The translations under genes and the position numbers were made by a program. The notes beneath the pieces were generated by a model. That model saw nothing but the letters and a program-made list of their open reading frames with translations, searched no databases and was not told where the DNA came from. This document shows, in pieces, positions 41,162 through 50,218 of a stretch of DNA of 59,258 bases. This DNA comes from Phycisphaerae bacterium (lineage in GTDB: Bacteria; Planctomycetota; Phycisphaerae; SM23-33): the NCBI GenBank assembly GCA_009783465.1, contig WRDM01000012.1, forward strand, positions 1-59,258, in the 5' to 3' direction. Position 1 is the first letter of the stretch. Every line of letters starts with the position of its first letter.

Positions 41162-41578
41162 TCACTCCACCGTCGCCCACGCTGGATGTGCGAATGGGCC
41201 GAGGATGGCCAGGTTGTTCTCCAAGTCGAAACTCGCAACGACCTTCTCCTCGTGAATCAACCACACCCGCTTGTCATCCAACGTCTTGACTGTAACCTTC
41301 ATATTTTGCATCGTTCTCGTATTCAACGTGATCGGTGACATGTCATAGGCTCGTGTCGGAGCGACAGTTGCCATTTCACTTTTATCGAACCAGGCAACAG
41401 GTCCCACAACTACCGTCTTCCCGAACGTATAATCCGTCTTCTCCCATCCGAGGGCAATTCTCCCGCCCGAAAAACTGGTAACCTCTTCAAATTCCCACCC
41501 GTACGTGTAGTAACGGCCACAGCCCCCTGTGACAACCAACATCACACCAACCAAAGCAAACGCCATCGCCACTTTCAT
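41162..41578 (-). CDS. putative lipoprotein
   Basis: 138 residues from MKVAMAFALVGVMLVVTGGC; an AGGAG lies seven bases before this ATG, which beats the in-frame ATG eight codons upstream. Lipobox TGGC with Cys20. The mature part is beta-rich (RIALGWEKTDYTFGKTVVVG; TMQNMKVTVKTLDDKRVWL), without recognised motifs. It lies immediately downstream of moxR, within the repeat-flanked insert. Confidence 0.72.
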   Translation of the reverse strand: MKVAMAFALVGVMLVVTGGCGRYYTYGWEFEEVTSFSGGRIALGWEKTDYTFGKTVVVGPVAWFDKSEMATVAPTRAYDMSPITLNTRTMQNMKVTVKTLDDKRVWLIHEEKVVASFDLENNLAILGPFAHPAWATVE

Positions 41579-41687
41579 CTGTCGCTCCTTGCTCAAAAGC
41601 ACGAGTTACCGCACCATCACAAAACGTTTTTTACAACCGGCCATCGAATACCTGTTGGCTACTGGCTATTGGCTACTGGCTAATCTG

Positions 41688-42737
41688 TCACTGCACCGCG
41701 CCCGCCGTCGCGGGATTGGCCGCGATCGTGCTCGCCTGGGCGGGCACCAGTTCGATGAGTTTTTCGACGATCTTGTCGCTGGTCAGGCCTTCGGCGTCGG
41801 CGTTGAAATTCGTCACGATGCGGTGCCGCAACGTCGGTTTGGCAACGGCCTGAATGTCCTCGCAGGAAACATGGAACCGCCCGTGCAGCACCGCGCGGAC
41901 CTTCGCACCCAGGATGAGATACTGGCACGCGCGGGGGCCCGCACCCCATGAGACGTACTCGCGGACGATCTCGGGCACGCCGTCGGGCTCGAGCACGCGC
42001 GTCGCACGCACCAGCCGCATCGCGTACTGAATCACGTGATCCGCCGCCGGCACGCGACGAATGATCTCCTGCAACTGGAGAATCGTCGGGCCGTCGAGCA
42101 CCTTGGCCAATTGCACCTGCTGCACGGCCGTGGTGATGCGAACGATGTCGAATTCCTCGTTCCACGAGGGATATTTCACGAAAATCTTGAACATGAAGCG
42201 GTCCTGCTGCGCCTCCGGCAGCGGGTAGGTGCCTTCCTGTTCGATCGGGTTCTGCGTGGCTAACACGAAGAACGGGTCGGCCATCGCGCGGCGCACGCCG
42301 CCGGTGGTGACCTGTCGTTCCTGCATGGCCTCCATCATGGCCGCCTGCGTTTTGGGCGGCGTGCGGTTGATTTCGTCGGCCAGGATGATGTTGTTGAAGA
42401 TCGGTCCGGGCAGGAAGCGGAACTCGCGGCTGCCGGTGGCCTTGTCTTCCTGAATCACTTCGGTGCCCGTGATGTCGGAGGGCATCAAGTCGGGCGTGAA
42501 CTGAATGCGGGCGAACTTCAGGTCCAGGCACTGCGCCAGGCTGGACACCATCAATGTCTTCGCCAGGCCGGGCACGCCTTCGAGAATCGCGTGGCCGCGG
42601 GCGAAGATGCAGGTCAACAACTGTTCCAGCACCTCCTCCTGCCCGACGATGGCCTTGCCCATCTCCGCGCGAATCACCCCATACGCCTTCGTCAACCGCT
42701 CCACCGCCGCGATGTCGTCTTGCGCTAACTGTTCCAT
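41688..42737 (-). CDS. MoxR family AAA+ ATPase
   Basis: 349 residues. Walker A GVPGLAKT (54-61), Walker B and sensor text [20 protein letters not shown], arginine-rich [43 protein letters not shown], and the C-terminal lid ([22 protein letters not shown]), all diagnostic of MoxR. The cytoplasmic chaperone acts with VWA/DUF58 proteins to remodel substrates, such as metal-enzyme maturation or envelope functions. AAGGAG is ten bases before the ATG. It is the apparent first gene of the DUF58-BatA-VWA run; its stop lies six bases from a repeat arm. Confidence 0.95.
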   Translation of the reverse strand: MEQLAQDDIAAVERLTKAYGVIRAEMGKAIVGQEEVLEQLLTCIFARGHAILEGVPGLAKTLMVSSLAQCLDLKFARIQFTPDLMPSDITGTEVIQEDKATGSREFRFLPGPIFNNIILADEINRTPPKTQAAMMEAMQERQVTTGGVRRAMADPFFVLATQNPIEQEGTYPLPEAQQDRFMFKIFVKYPSWNEEFDIVRITTAVQQVQLAKVLDGPTILQLQEIIRRVPAADHVIQYAMRLVRATRVLEPDGVPEIVREYVSWGAGPRACQYLILGAKVRAVLHGRFHVSCEDIQAVAKPTLRHRIVTNFNADAEGLTSDKIVEKLIELVPAQASTIAANPATAGAVQ

Positions 42738-42858
42738 TACATCCGTCTCCTTGCGTTATATCTTTTTTACCACAGAGACACAGAGGGGACAGAGGGCAGA
42801 GAATGACTCCGTAAGTCCCGTCTGTCTACATCGTGTTGTTTGATTTTCAACCACTATA

Positions 42859-43317
42859 TTTTCACCACAGGGACACAGAGATCAAAGAGAGACTCGTTTG
42901 ATTCCATCGACCAATTTTGCCTGCTTGAAATTCAACAATAATCCGACATTTTTCTGGGCTGCTTTCATCGTGCTCAATATTTGGGCCGTATGCACTTCCA
43001 AAAATCGTTCCACAGCTTTCAGCTCCACGACTACAACATCTTCCACCAACATATCTATTCGATGTTCTCCCACCTGCACACCGTCATAAAACACTTTCAC
43101 AACCTTTTGCCGCTCTACATGCAAACCTCGTTTGGCAAGTTCATGGCACAGTGCTTTCTCATAAACTGCTTCAACAAAACCCGCGGATAACGCTCGATGC
43201 ACCACGATGGCAGCGCCGATTATGGCATCTGTCACCTCAATGTGCCGACCCGGCGCACGTTCCTTACCTTCCATCTCATCTCTCTGTGATTCTCTGTGCC
43301 TCTGTGGTAAAAATAAC
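42859..43317. mobile_element. candidate minimal element: ACCACAGAG arms enclosing a GxxExxY gene
   Basis: The left arm TTTTCACCACAGGGACACAG (42859 on) and right arm CTGTGATTCTCTGTGCCTCT...GTGGTAAAA (to 43317) enclose only one gene. The gene's TGA stop falls at the inner edge of the left arm (TTTGATCTCTGTG on the minus strand), and its ATG comes directly after the right arm. Total about 459 bp, with no spare sequence. A further arm of the family lies at 42766-42800. Empty or hairpin-filled relatives occur at 2784, 23012, 27536 and 54389. Mobility is inferred, not shown. Confidence 0.6.
42882..43274 (-). CDS. GxxExxY protein, PD-(D/E)XK nuclease-like
   Basis: 130 residues from MEGKERAPGRHIEVTDAIIG; in-frame codons further upstream are translated repeat. 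The naming motif is G32-F-V-E35-A-V-Y38 in SAGFVEAVYEKAL. The family is placed in the PD-(D/E)XK nuclease superfamily (known from domain databases), and the expected acidic residues are seen: Asp74 in GEHRIDMLVED and Glu84-Leu-Lys86 in VVVVELKAVE. A conserved C-terminal helix-strand (ILSTMKAAQKNVGLLLNF) follows. No experimentally settled function exists for the family. Here it is a lone gene tightly bounded by inverted repeats, so a nuclease acting on those repeats is a reasonable hypothesis. Confidence 0.9.
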   Translation of the reverse strand: MEGKERAPGRHIEVTDAIIGAAIVVHRALSAGFVEAVYEKALCHELAKRGLHVERQKVVKVFYDGVQVGEHRIDMLVEDVVVVELKAVERFLEVHTAQILSTMKAAQKNVGLLLNFKQAKLVDGIKRVSL

Positions 43318-43337
43318 GTTTCCCTCGCCAACAACTC

Positions 43338-44426
43338 TCATTTCTGCACAATCGGCAGATACCCGTACGGCAGTTGCAAAATCATGCACGCCAGGGCGGT
43401 GCCGTAGGTTGTGCCCACGCCGTCTCCGGACCAGCTGCCGTCGGGGGCCTGGTTTCGGATCAACCATTGGCTGATCTGTTTGTAGTACGTCTCCCAGTCT
43501 TTTTTCGCGTCGGCGCTCAGGCTGCTGCGCATGTAGTAGGCCTGCGAAAGGTAAAAGTGCATGTAGAAGTAATGGCCGTCGTTGGTGTCAATACGGATGT
43601 TTTTGCGGCAGTAGTCCACCAGGCGGGCGACCATTTTGGCCTCCTCGCCGTCGCCCTGATCGTACTTGCCCGCGGAGTAAAAACACGCGATGCCCGCGGC
43701 GGAGATGGCCGGCCGGCTGGAACCGCGGCTGGAGAAGCTGTAGCTGATTCCGCCGTCGGGGTTCTGGCAATACTGCAAATAGAGCGTGCTGCGTTTGATG
43801 GTGTCTTCCGGCACGGCCAGGCCGATGTTGCGGCACGCGCGGAGGGCTTGCAGTTGCGTGATGGTCACGCTGCCCTCGTCGCCTCCGCCGCTGGGCGTGT
43901 AGATCCATCCGCCGGCCCTGCGGTACTGTTCGCCGACGTTCGATTGGCTTTTGACGATCAGCTTGATACCCGCTTCGAGCACGTCCCGCAGCCGTTTTTC
44001 ATAGGCGGCGTTGGTTTCCATTCCGTAACACTGGGCCAGAAACAACATGCTGAACCCGTGCCCGAACATGGATTGGTATTCCTGTCCGCCGCCGGCGATC
44101 AGGCCGTCGTTGGCGGCCTCACCGACCAGCAGCGTGTAGATCATCGCCCGGCGGACCTGTCGCGAGTATCGGCCGCCTTCGGGCGTCGAGCCGTTGGCCA
44201 TCATCGCCAGCGCCGCCAGCGACGTCATCACCTGCGGATAGCTGCCGTACCCGCCGCTGTTGAGCCAACTGCCGTCGGCACGCTGCTTCTGCGACAGGTA
44301 CGCCAACCCCTTGTCAATCGCCGCCTGCGTCGCGTCGTCGATCATCGCCGGCAACACAGGCCCAGGCCGCTGGGCGTGAACCGACGACGCGATTGCGAGA
44401 CAAACGAGTATCGTGATTTGTTTCAT
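43338..44426 (-). CDS. secreted alpha/alpha-toroid protein (prenyltransferase/squalene-oxidase repeat)
   Basis: 362 residues from MKQITILVCLAIASSVHA, a signal peptide; the open frame upstream is a repeat arm read as YWLLAIGYWL. Toroid helices with QW-like motifs: LAYLSQKQRADGSWLNSGGY, YCQNPDGGISYSFSSRG, WLIRNQAPDGSWSGDGVGTTYGTALACMIL. No DxDD catalytic motif. Exported and likely periplasmic. It lies between the propeller gene and the GxxExxY element on the same strand, and the protein resembles the toroid half of the DUF4159 protein encoded at 50219. Confidence 0.85.
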   Translation of the reverse strand: MKQITILVCLAIASSVHAQRPGPVLPAMIDDATQAAIDKGLAYLSQKQRADGSWLNSGGYGSYPQVMTSLAALAMMANGSTPEGGRYSRQVRRAMIYTLLVGEAANDGLIAGGGQEYQSMFGHGFSMLFLAQCYGMETNAAYEKRLRDVLEAGIKLIVKSQSNVGEQYRRAGGWIYTPSGGGDEGSVTITQLQALRACRNIGLAVPEDTIKRSTLYLQYCQNPDGGISYSFSSRGSSRPAISAAGIACFYSAGKYDQGDGEEAKMVARLVDYCRKNIRIDTNDGHYFYMHFYLSQAYYMRSSLSADAKKDWETYYKQISQWLIRNQAPDGSWSGDGVGTTYGTALACMILQLPYGYLPIVQK

Positions 44427-44441
44427 GGGTATCTCCAACGC

Positions 44442-44634
44442 AAGCCAGTAGCCAATAGCCAGTAGCCAATAGGTATGGCAAGTCTGCCGTAAACCAGCCA
44501 CACTGGCTCGTTAGCAAAAACATCTGTCGATTTTTCGCGTCCTTCCGCCATACGCCAATCCTCACAACTTTTCTTCTTTTGCCATTGCCGACGGCGTCCC
44601 TTACCTATTGGCTACTGGCTATTGGCTACTGGCT
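44442..44634. repeat. GGCTACTGGCTATTGG-family element, copy J
   Basis: Left arm AAGCCAGTAGCCAATAGCC, then GGTATGGCAAGTCTGCCGTA; right arm CCTATTGGCTACTGGCTATT to 44634, 12 bp from the stop of the propeller gene. Its core (CCGTAAACCAGCCACACTGG; AAAAACATCTG) matches copies H and I. Confidence 0.85.
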
Positions 44635-44645
44635 TTCTCCTCGCC

Positions 44646-47600
44646 TCACCGTTTGCCGATCACCCGCAGGCCTTCGGCGGTTTCCATCAGGATGCGTTCG
44701 TTGGTGATGACGGGCGGTGATGACAGATAGCGGCGTTGTTCGGTTTCCAGTTCCGGAGACAGCCGCACGATTTCCTTGCCTTTTTGCGAATCACTGAGCA
44801 GCACGATGTTCGCCTGGTTATTGGGCTGATTCTGGTTGGGCGCGTAGGCGTAGGCGGGCGAGACGATCACCGCGTCGCCGCAGAGGCGAAGCGGCATGAG
44901 AACGAAATACAGGTCCGTGTCGATGTCCGCCTGCCAGGCCTTCGTGCCGTCCTTGAGATGGAACGCCTGCACGCTCAGTCCCCGGCCCGAGGCGGGCATC
45001 ATCCCACGGCGAGGCCAGGGCGTGTGTGACTCGGTGAAACAGGTGACGTACACTTTGCCGTTGGCGATGAGCGCATCAGTCGCCCGGCTGGACGTCCCGC
45101 CCGTCACACCGATCGTCAGCGTGCAGACCACCTCGCCGCCTCGCGAAATCGAGAGCATGTCCACTTTGTCGGGTTTGTTTTGCGAGACCGCCAGCACCAC
45201 GTCGTCGGTGACGGCCAGGATGTCGCCGTTGGCGTACGCGCGAGGGACCGGCCAAAGGTCCTTCGTCAGGTCGTTCGTGTCGCGGATGTTCAGTTGCCCG
45301 TCCGCCAGCACCGCGAGCATACCGCGGGGCGTCAGGTGGGCCGTCAGGGTTTGCTTGGCCGTGATCGAGGCCGTGACTTTGCCGTTGTCGAGGTTCCAGC
45401 AGAGCAGCCCTTTGCCGTCGCCGCTGATCGCCATCACCATGCCGTTGCGAACCACCACAGGCCCGGCGAACGAACGGAACGCGCCCGCCAGCGGACTTTG
45501 CCATACCACCTCGCCCGTGCCGAGATTCACGCACACCAGCTTGCCGCCGGACGTGTCGTTGACCAACAGCAATCCCTGGTGAATGCTCATGAACTGCACG
45601 GAGCCGATGCCCAGGTCGGCGGTCATCTTTTTGTGCCAGCGAATCTTCTGCGAACCGACGTCGACGCCCGAAACGCTCTCGCGATCGGCGACGGCGACCA
45701 CGTTGCCGTCGCGGCTAAGCCCCGCCACCAGCCGGGTGGCCGGCAGGCCGTACCAGGTCTGGAGCGTCTGCGGCGAGACCGTGCTGATCGCCGCCCACTT
45801 CGTCGCGCTGTCGGCATCCCTGGCCTGCGTGTCCACCAGCACCAGCCGCTGATCCTTCACCGCCAGCACCTGATCCATCAGCCGGATCGGCTCGTAATAC
45901 TGATCCGTCAGCAGGAACGTGCTCTGCTCCTTGATGTTGAACAAAATCTCGTACGTCGGCGGCAGGGTGCTGACCAGCGCGGTCGTGGGCACCGTCGTCG
46001 CGGCGGTCTGCCCCGACTCGATCGCGGCCACCAGTTCCCCGACCGTGCCCTTGTAATCCGCGAAGGCGAACGGCTGATCCGCCATCGCCTTGAGCTGGTC
46101 GGCATCGAGATTCGACAGCGCCAGATCCGCGAAGCTCTTGACGCCCCCGCGCGACCATACCAGCGCCAGCGACAGGCTCGCCTGCACGGTCATCTCGCTC
46201 CCGCCGTGCATGATGCGCGACAGCGTGGCCACGATCCGCCCCATCGCCTCCTTGCGCGGCTCGCCCGTCAGCGAGGGCAGTTGCAGCGTGTATTCCTCCG
46301 CCGCCCGGAAGAGCGCCGTCTCGGCATGGATCGAGTGAGGCCACCGGCCGGCCACCTGTTCCAACGCGGCGGGATCGTGCGCCGCGCTGGCCTGCTCCAG
46401 CGCTGCCTTGGCCTGGGCGTCATGTTCGGCATAGGCGGCCCTGCCCGCTTCCGTCGCCACCATCGCGCCAATATACTCCTGCGCCAGCGTGCGGCCTGGT
46501 TTTTCCGGCATCGCCTCGGTCGTGCGGACGCGATCGTCGGCGTCGAGGCCGATCTTTACGTCTACCAGACTCTCCTGCCCATACGTCTCGCCCAACTGCT
46601 GTGCGATCGTCAACGCCTGCTTGAGGTTGTCGGTTTTCCGATAATACTTCACCATCCGAATCATCAGGTGCGCCCGCTCCTGGTCGGTGGAGGCGTATTC
46701 GGAGGCCTTGGTGAAATGCGCCAGCATGTCGGCGGGGTTTTCGGAGTGATTGGCCGCCCCGACGTGGGCGCGGTAGAACCACGGCGTCAGCCGGGCACGC
46801 AGGGCGGTGTCCGTGTCGCCGACGGCCTTGGCGCACGCGGCCAGATCCGCCAGGCAGGCGTCGAACCGGCTGTCGGTGAACGACAACTGCGCCCGCTGGA
46901 ACAGCAAGTCCGTCGCCGACGTGCCGGCCGCCGCCTGGGCCTCCACGCGAAGCGACAACTGCCGGAACGCCTCCTCATAATTGAAGTACGCGCAAACGCC
47001 CGCCGCATTGGCGGCGATCAACTTGCCGTCGACGCACACCAGATTCCCCAGCACGCCGTACGGACTCTTCATCTCCGCCTGCGTGAGGCGATAATCCGAA
47101 AGCGTCAGCCGATACAGGCAGTCCTGCCCGCTGGCCAAAATCGCCGTGCGGCTCACCGCCGGCCTGCCGACGATGCCCAGGTTGCCGACCTCGGCCTTGT
47201 CCGCCGGCCAGATTTCCTCGCCCGTCGTCGTGTCGATAATCATCAGTCCGCCGCCCGAGAGCAGCACGCGGCGGTCGTCAATATAACTCAAATCGTTCAG
47301 ATCCCGCCGCATCAGGGGCGACCAGAGCGGCTCGCCCGTCTCCGCCGACAGGCAGAGCAACTGCGCGCTGTCGGCCGGCAGCGCCAACACCCGCCCGCCC
47401 GTCACGATGATCGGGTTCAGTCCCGGCGTCGAACCGATCTGGATCCCCCCGCGATAGTACATGGCCGACGCGCCGCGGGGCATGTACTGATACGCCCACA
47501 GCGGCAGGCCGCTGTCGGCCTCCACCGCCGCCACCACGCCGCCGTTGGTGGCCACGTACACGCGGCCGTCCTCGACTGCCGGCGGCGCCGCCCGCCCCAT

Positions 47601-49418
47601 CGTCTCCTGCATCCCATACGGGTTCTGCTGCGACGGCGACTGCGCGATCATCGTCCGCCACCGCATCGTGCCCGTGTCGGCGTCCAGGCAGACCAGGTGA
47701 TACGCATCGATGTACTCCAGCATCACGTACAGCAGGCCGTTGTGGTACGTCGGGGCCGAGAGAAACTTGCCCGACCGGATCAGGTCGTCGCTGCCTTTGC
47801 CCATGCCCAGTTCCCAGACGCGCTTGCCCTGCCGGTCGGGGGACGTCGGGTTCTCCGGGTCGATCTGAATCGCAATCAGCCGCGACGTGTCCCCCAACTG
47901 GCTGCGGTCGACGCCCATGCGGTTGATGTCGCGGAAAACATACGGATTCACGGAAGGCCGAAAACTGCTGACCAGGTAAATCCGGTTCGCGCCCACCGTG
48001 ATGCGGTAGCGGCCCATGTCGGGATGCAACATGCCGCCGTAGTAATAGCCGTAGTAGCCGTCCGGGATGGAAATGGAGCGTTCCATTTTCAGGTCGGCGT
48101 TTTCCGGGCCTCCCGTTTTCCAGATCGGCCTGCCCGTCACGATGTCGACGGCGACCACCGCGTCGCTGGTGCGGAGGATCACCGCGTCGCCGACGACCAC
48201 CGGCTCGACCGCCGGCGGCATCGTGAACGGCTGAACCGCCGAGCCGCTGACCGTCCCCCGCACCGTCACGTGCCCGCGATCCAGTTCCACGCGAACGCTC
48301 GTGTTATTGTTGTTGTTCGCGCGGAACATCGGATTGTTCAGCACTTCCGACATCGCCAGCAGCGAGTCGCGAAGCCGCGACGGATCCACCCGGTCGCCCT
48401 TGCCCGCCACCGTCCAGCGAGGCTCCAGCAGAACGTGGCTGTCGTCCATCAAGGCCGTCCCGCTGGGCACCCCGCCCAGGCCGGGCCAACCCTGCACAAA
48501 CACCTCGCGTGTGCTGCCCGTGACAATCGACGCCGGATCAATCTCGCGAAGCGACGCGACGTACTCGGCCAGATCCCGCATCTGCCCGCCCATCTCGCCG
48601 CGGGCGCCTTCGTGCTGCTCCTTCAACATCGCGAGATAGCCGTCGCAGTCGGCGGTGTGGCCGGCGAAATGACTCGCCGCCGCCAGCCTCGCCAGCAGCA
48701 CCGCGCGGTCGGGCGACTCCAACCCCGCACTGGGCAGCAGGGATTTCCACACCCCCTCCGCCTGGGCGAACCGGCCCTGATCGAAATACACCGCCCCCAG
48801 CCGTTCGACCGCCCGGGCGCCGAAACTCGTCTGCGCGTAAATCTGAGCCACCGTGCGAAGTTTCGCCACGTCGCCCGCGACGGCTTCGTTATACAACTCC
48901 CGCGCGCGGGTGTCGTACATCATGCGATATCGCTTCAGGCCGTCGGCATCGAGATACGTCAACGCCTCGGCCGCCTGCAACCGCAACCCTCGGAAAACGC
49001 CCGGCGAGCCGGTCGGCACGTAGCCGCCGTTGGGCATCCGCATCAACTCCTGGAGAATACGAATCGCTTCGTCGTATTGGCGGGCTTCGAGAAAATCAAT
49101 CGCCTCGGCAAGATAGGACGCGTACTCGTCGTCGGAATTGACGAGAATCATCCGCGGGCCTTTGGTGTTGCCAGGCCTGTCGACAACGATGGGACCCGGT
49201 ACCATGACGGGCCCGCCGCGGAGGATGACCTGCGCCCCGGCCTGCTGGTGGAACAACGCCATCCCCGCGACAATCGCCACGACCACCGCCAGCGCCGCCA
49301 CCGACGCCCGCGCGGACGAGACGAACTCCCCGTGGCGCGGACGGCTCGCCCGCGCGTCCGTCGCGTCGTCGCCGACGCGGGCCCGCAGCCACGATCCACG
49401 ATTCTTGCGCGTCCTCAT
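44646..49418 (-). CDS. very large PQQ-like beta-propeller protein with TPR-like region
   Basis: 1590 residues. After a short cytoplasmic start, a hydrophobic segment (SVAALAVVVAIVAGMALFHQ, about 39-58) targets it to the envelope. Residues ~65-260 are helical repeats (YDEAIRILQELMRMPNGGYVP; LGAVYFDQGRFAQAEGVW). Two blocks of propeller blades follow, with motifs such as VVAVDIVTGRPIWKTGG, VCLDADTGTMRWRTMI, LLCLSAETGEPLWSPL and VCVNLGTGEVVWQSPL, separated by more helical repeats near 860-1100. The blades have the PQQ/WD-type GxxxW closure but no dehydrogenase active site. Probably a binding scaffold. Residues 21-30 (DARASRPRHG) look repeat-derived. Confidence 0.85.
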   Translation of the reverse strand: MRTRKNRGSWLRARVGDDATDARASRPRHGEFVSSARASVAALAVVVAIVAGMALFHQQAGAQVILRGGPVMVPGPIVVDRPGNTKGPRMILVNSDDEYASYLAEAIDFLEARQYDEAIRILQELMRMPNGGYVPTGSPGVFRGLRLQAAEALTYLDADGLKRYRMMYDTRARELYNEAVAGDVAKLRTVAQIYAQTSFGARAVERLGAVYFDQGRFAQAEGVWKSLLPSAGLESPDRAVLLARLAAASHFAGHTADCDGYLAMLKEQHEGARGEMGGQMRDLAEYVASLREIDPASIVTGSTREVFVQGWPGLGGVPSGTALMDDSHVLLEPRWTVAGKGDRVDPSRLRDSLLAMSEVLNNPMFRANNNNNTSVRVELDRGHVTVRGTVSGSAVQPFTMPPAVEPVVVGDAVILRTSDAVVAVDIVTGRPIWKTGGPENADLKMERSISIPDGYYGYYYGGMLHPDMGRYRITVGANRIYLVSSFRPSVNPYVFRDINRMGVDRSQLGDTSRLIAIQIDPENPTSPDRQGKRVWELGMGKGSDDLIRSGKFLSAPTYHNGLLYVMLEYIDAYHLVCLDADTGTMRWRTMIAQSPSQQNPYGMQETMGRAAPPAVEDGRVYVATNGGVVAAVEADSGLPLWAYQYMPRGASAMYYRGGIQIGSTPGLNPIIVTGGRVLALPADSAQLLCLSAETGEPLWSPLMRRDLNDLSYIDDRRVLLSGGGLMIIDTTTGEEIWPADKAEVGNLGIVGRPAVSRTAILASGQDCLYRLTLSDYRLTQAEMKSPYGVLGNLVCVDGKLIAANAAGVCAYFNYEEAFRQLSLRVEAQAAAGTSATDLLFQRAQLSFTDSRFDACLADLAACAKAVGDTDTALRARLTPWFYRAHVGAANHSENPADMLAHFTKASEYASTDQERAHLMIRMVKYYRKTDNLKQALTIAQQLGETYGQESLVDVKIGLDADDRVRTTEAMPEKPGRTLAQEYIGAMVATEAGRAAYAEHDAQAKAALEQASAAHDPAALEQVAGRWPHSIHAETALFRAAEEYTLQLPSLTGEPRKEAMGRIVATLSRIMHGGSEMTVQASLSLALVWSRGGVKSFADLALSNLDADQLKAMADQPFAFADYKGTVGELVAAIESGQTAATTVPTTALVSTLPPTYEILFNIKEQSTFLLTDQYYEPIRLMDQVLAVKDQRLVLVDTQARDADSATKWAAISTVSPQTLQTWYGLPATRLVAGLSRDGNVVAVADRESVSGVDVGSQKIRWHKKMTADLGIGSVQFMSIHQGLLLVNDTSGGKLVCVNLGTGEVVWQSPLAGAFRSFAGPVVVRNGMVMAISGDGKGLLCWNLDNGKVTASITAKQTLTAHLTPRGMLAVLADGQLNIRDTNDLTKDLWPVPRAYANGDILAVTDDVVLAVSQNKPDKVDMLSISRGGEVVCTLTIGVTGGTSSRATDALIANGKVYVTCFTESHTPWPRRGMMPASGRGLSVQAFHLKDGTKAWQADIDTDLYFVLMPLRLCGDAVIVSPAYAYAPNQNQPNNQANIVLLSDSQKGKEIVRLSPELETEQRRYLSSPPVITNERILMETAEGLRVIGKR
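49331..49359. repeat. degenerate single GCGGGCG hairpin in the propeller gene 5' end
   Basis: CGTGGCGCGGACGGCTCGCC, then CGCGCGTCC, resembles the 29-bp hairpin in queG with substitutions. Read on the minus strand it gives DARASRPRH, a peptide typical of translated copies of this repeat. It sits between the start codon and the membrane segment. Confidence 0.6.
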
Positions 49419-49693
49419 TCCCTTGTCCTCCGCGGAGGAAACCCCAACGATCGGCCAACACCGCCAACCGTCGGACGCCGCGTTGCCAAATCAAACCATG
49501 TGTCGATCACCAACCCGTAGAAACATCCCGCGCACGCCGCAAAAAATGGACACGCGGCAGCCCTATTCTACAAAAGACACACGCCCGCCACGCCATGATT
49601 TATTCAAATCCGAAGCACGAAATTCGAAATCCGAAACAAATTCAGATTGTGGCACCGCAGGTGTGTGGTCTTGATGTGGAAGACAAATCGAGC

Positions 49694-50060
49694 GGGCCTC
49701 CCCGGTCCCGCGTCGAATCACCGGTATACAGCCGCGGAGCGGCGTCGTTTTTAGCCCAGGGTGAGCCGTACTCGGCGAACCCTGGGTGAGGTCTTCTTCC
49801 TTCTCTATAATCGTTCGCTGACGCCACTGGCCGCATATCATACCGTCGCGCGAAGGCGGCATCGAACGACGTGAACAGGGAAACGTGCGCGTCGTTCGAT
49901 GCCGTACACAACGCGTGAGCGACCTCGGCCAGTGGCGTCAGGGCGCGATGAGGAGAAAAAAACCTTGTAACCCAGGGCTTGCGAATACGCTCGCCCTGGG
50001 CTAAAAACGACGCCGCTTCGCGGCTGTGTGCCGGCAATTCCGCGCGAGGCTGGGAAGGCC
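49694..50060. repeat. large nested inverted repeat (CAGCCGCGGAGCGGCGTCG family)
   Basis: Outer arms GGCCTCCCCGG...ACAGCCGCGGAGCGGCGTCG (49694-49750) and CGACGCCGCTTCGCGGCTGT...GGGAAGGCC (50009-50060); next TTTTTAGCCCAGGGTGAGCC / GCTCGCCCTGGGCTAAAAA; next CTGACGCCACTGGCC / GGCCAGTGGCGTCAG; innermost GCATCGAACGACG / CGTCGTTCGATGC. This is four concentric levels in about 370 bp. It fills most of the 800-bp gap 49419-50218; the rest shows only a diverged AAATTCGAAATCCGAAACAAA / TTTGTTTCGTATTTCG-type pair. Confidence 0.88.
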
Positions 50061-50218
50061 AATCGTTTTGTCTTCCACATCGAAACCATACCTCTGCGAT
50101 ACTACCGTATCAACAAACTCCAAACGTAAACGGCACCGCCACGCGTTTTGACGCTCCCGTGGCGGTGCCGTTTGAGTTTTTGGAATTTGTTTCGTATTTC
50201 GTGCTTCGAAATTCGAGT

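Larger units (their letters stand above)
40704..41681. repeat. GGCTACTGGCTATTGG arms flanking two small genes (copy I)
   Basis: Left arm AGCCAATAGCCAGTAGCC from 40704 with GGTATGGCAGGCC; right arm GGCCATCGAATACCTGTTGG, then heptamer units to 41681. Between them lie a 76-codon gene and a lipoprotein gene. Text resembling the right half of copy H (CACCACTCGCCCTGTGCCC) also occurs at about 41073-41091, and a CCCAAGG/CCCTGGG fragment at 41097-41132, so the unit may be two merged elements. Whether the genes move with the arms is inference. Confidence 0.65.

Noticed and set aside
45180-49520. A 1446-codon open frame on the plus strand
   Set aside because: Antisense shadow of the propeller protein; composition is almost entirely Arg/His/Val/Ala and no start signal is visible.
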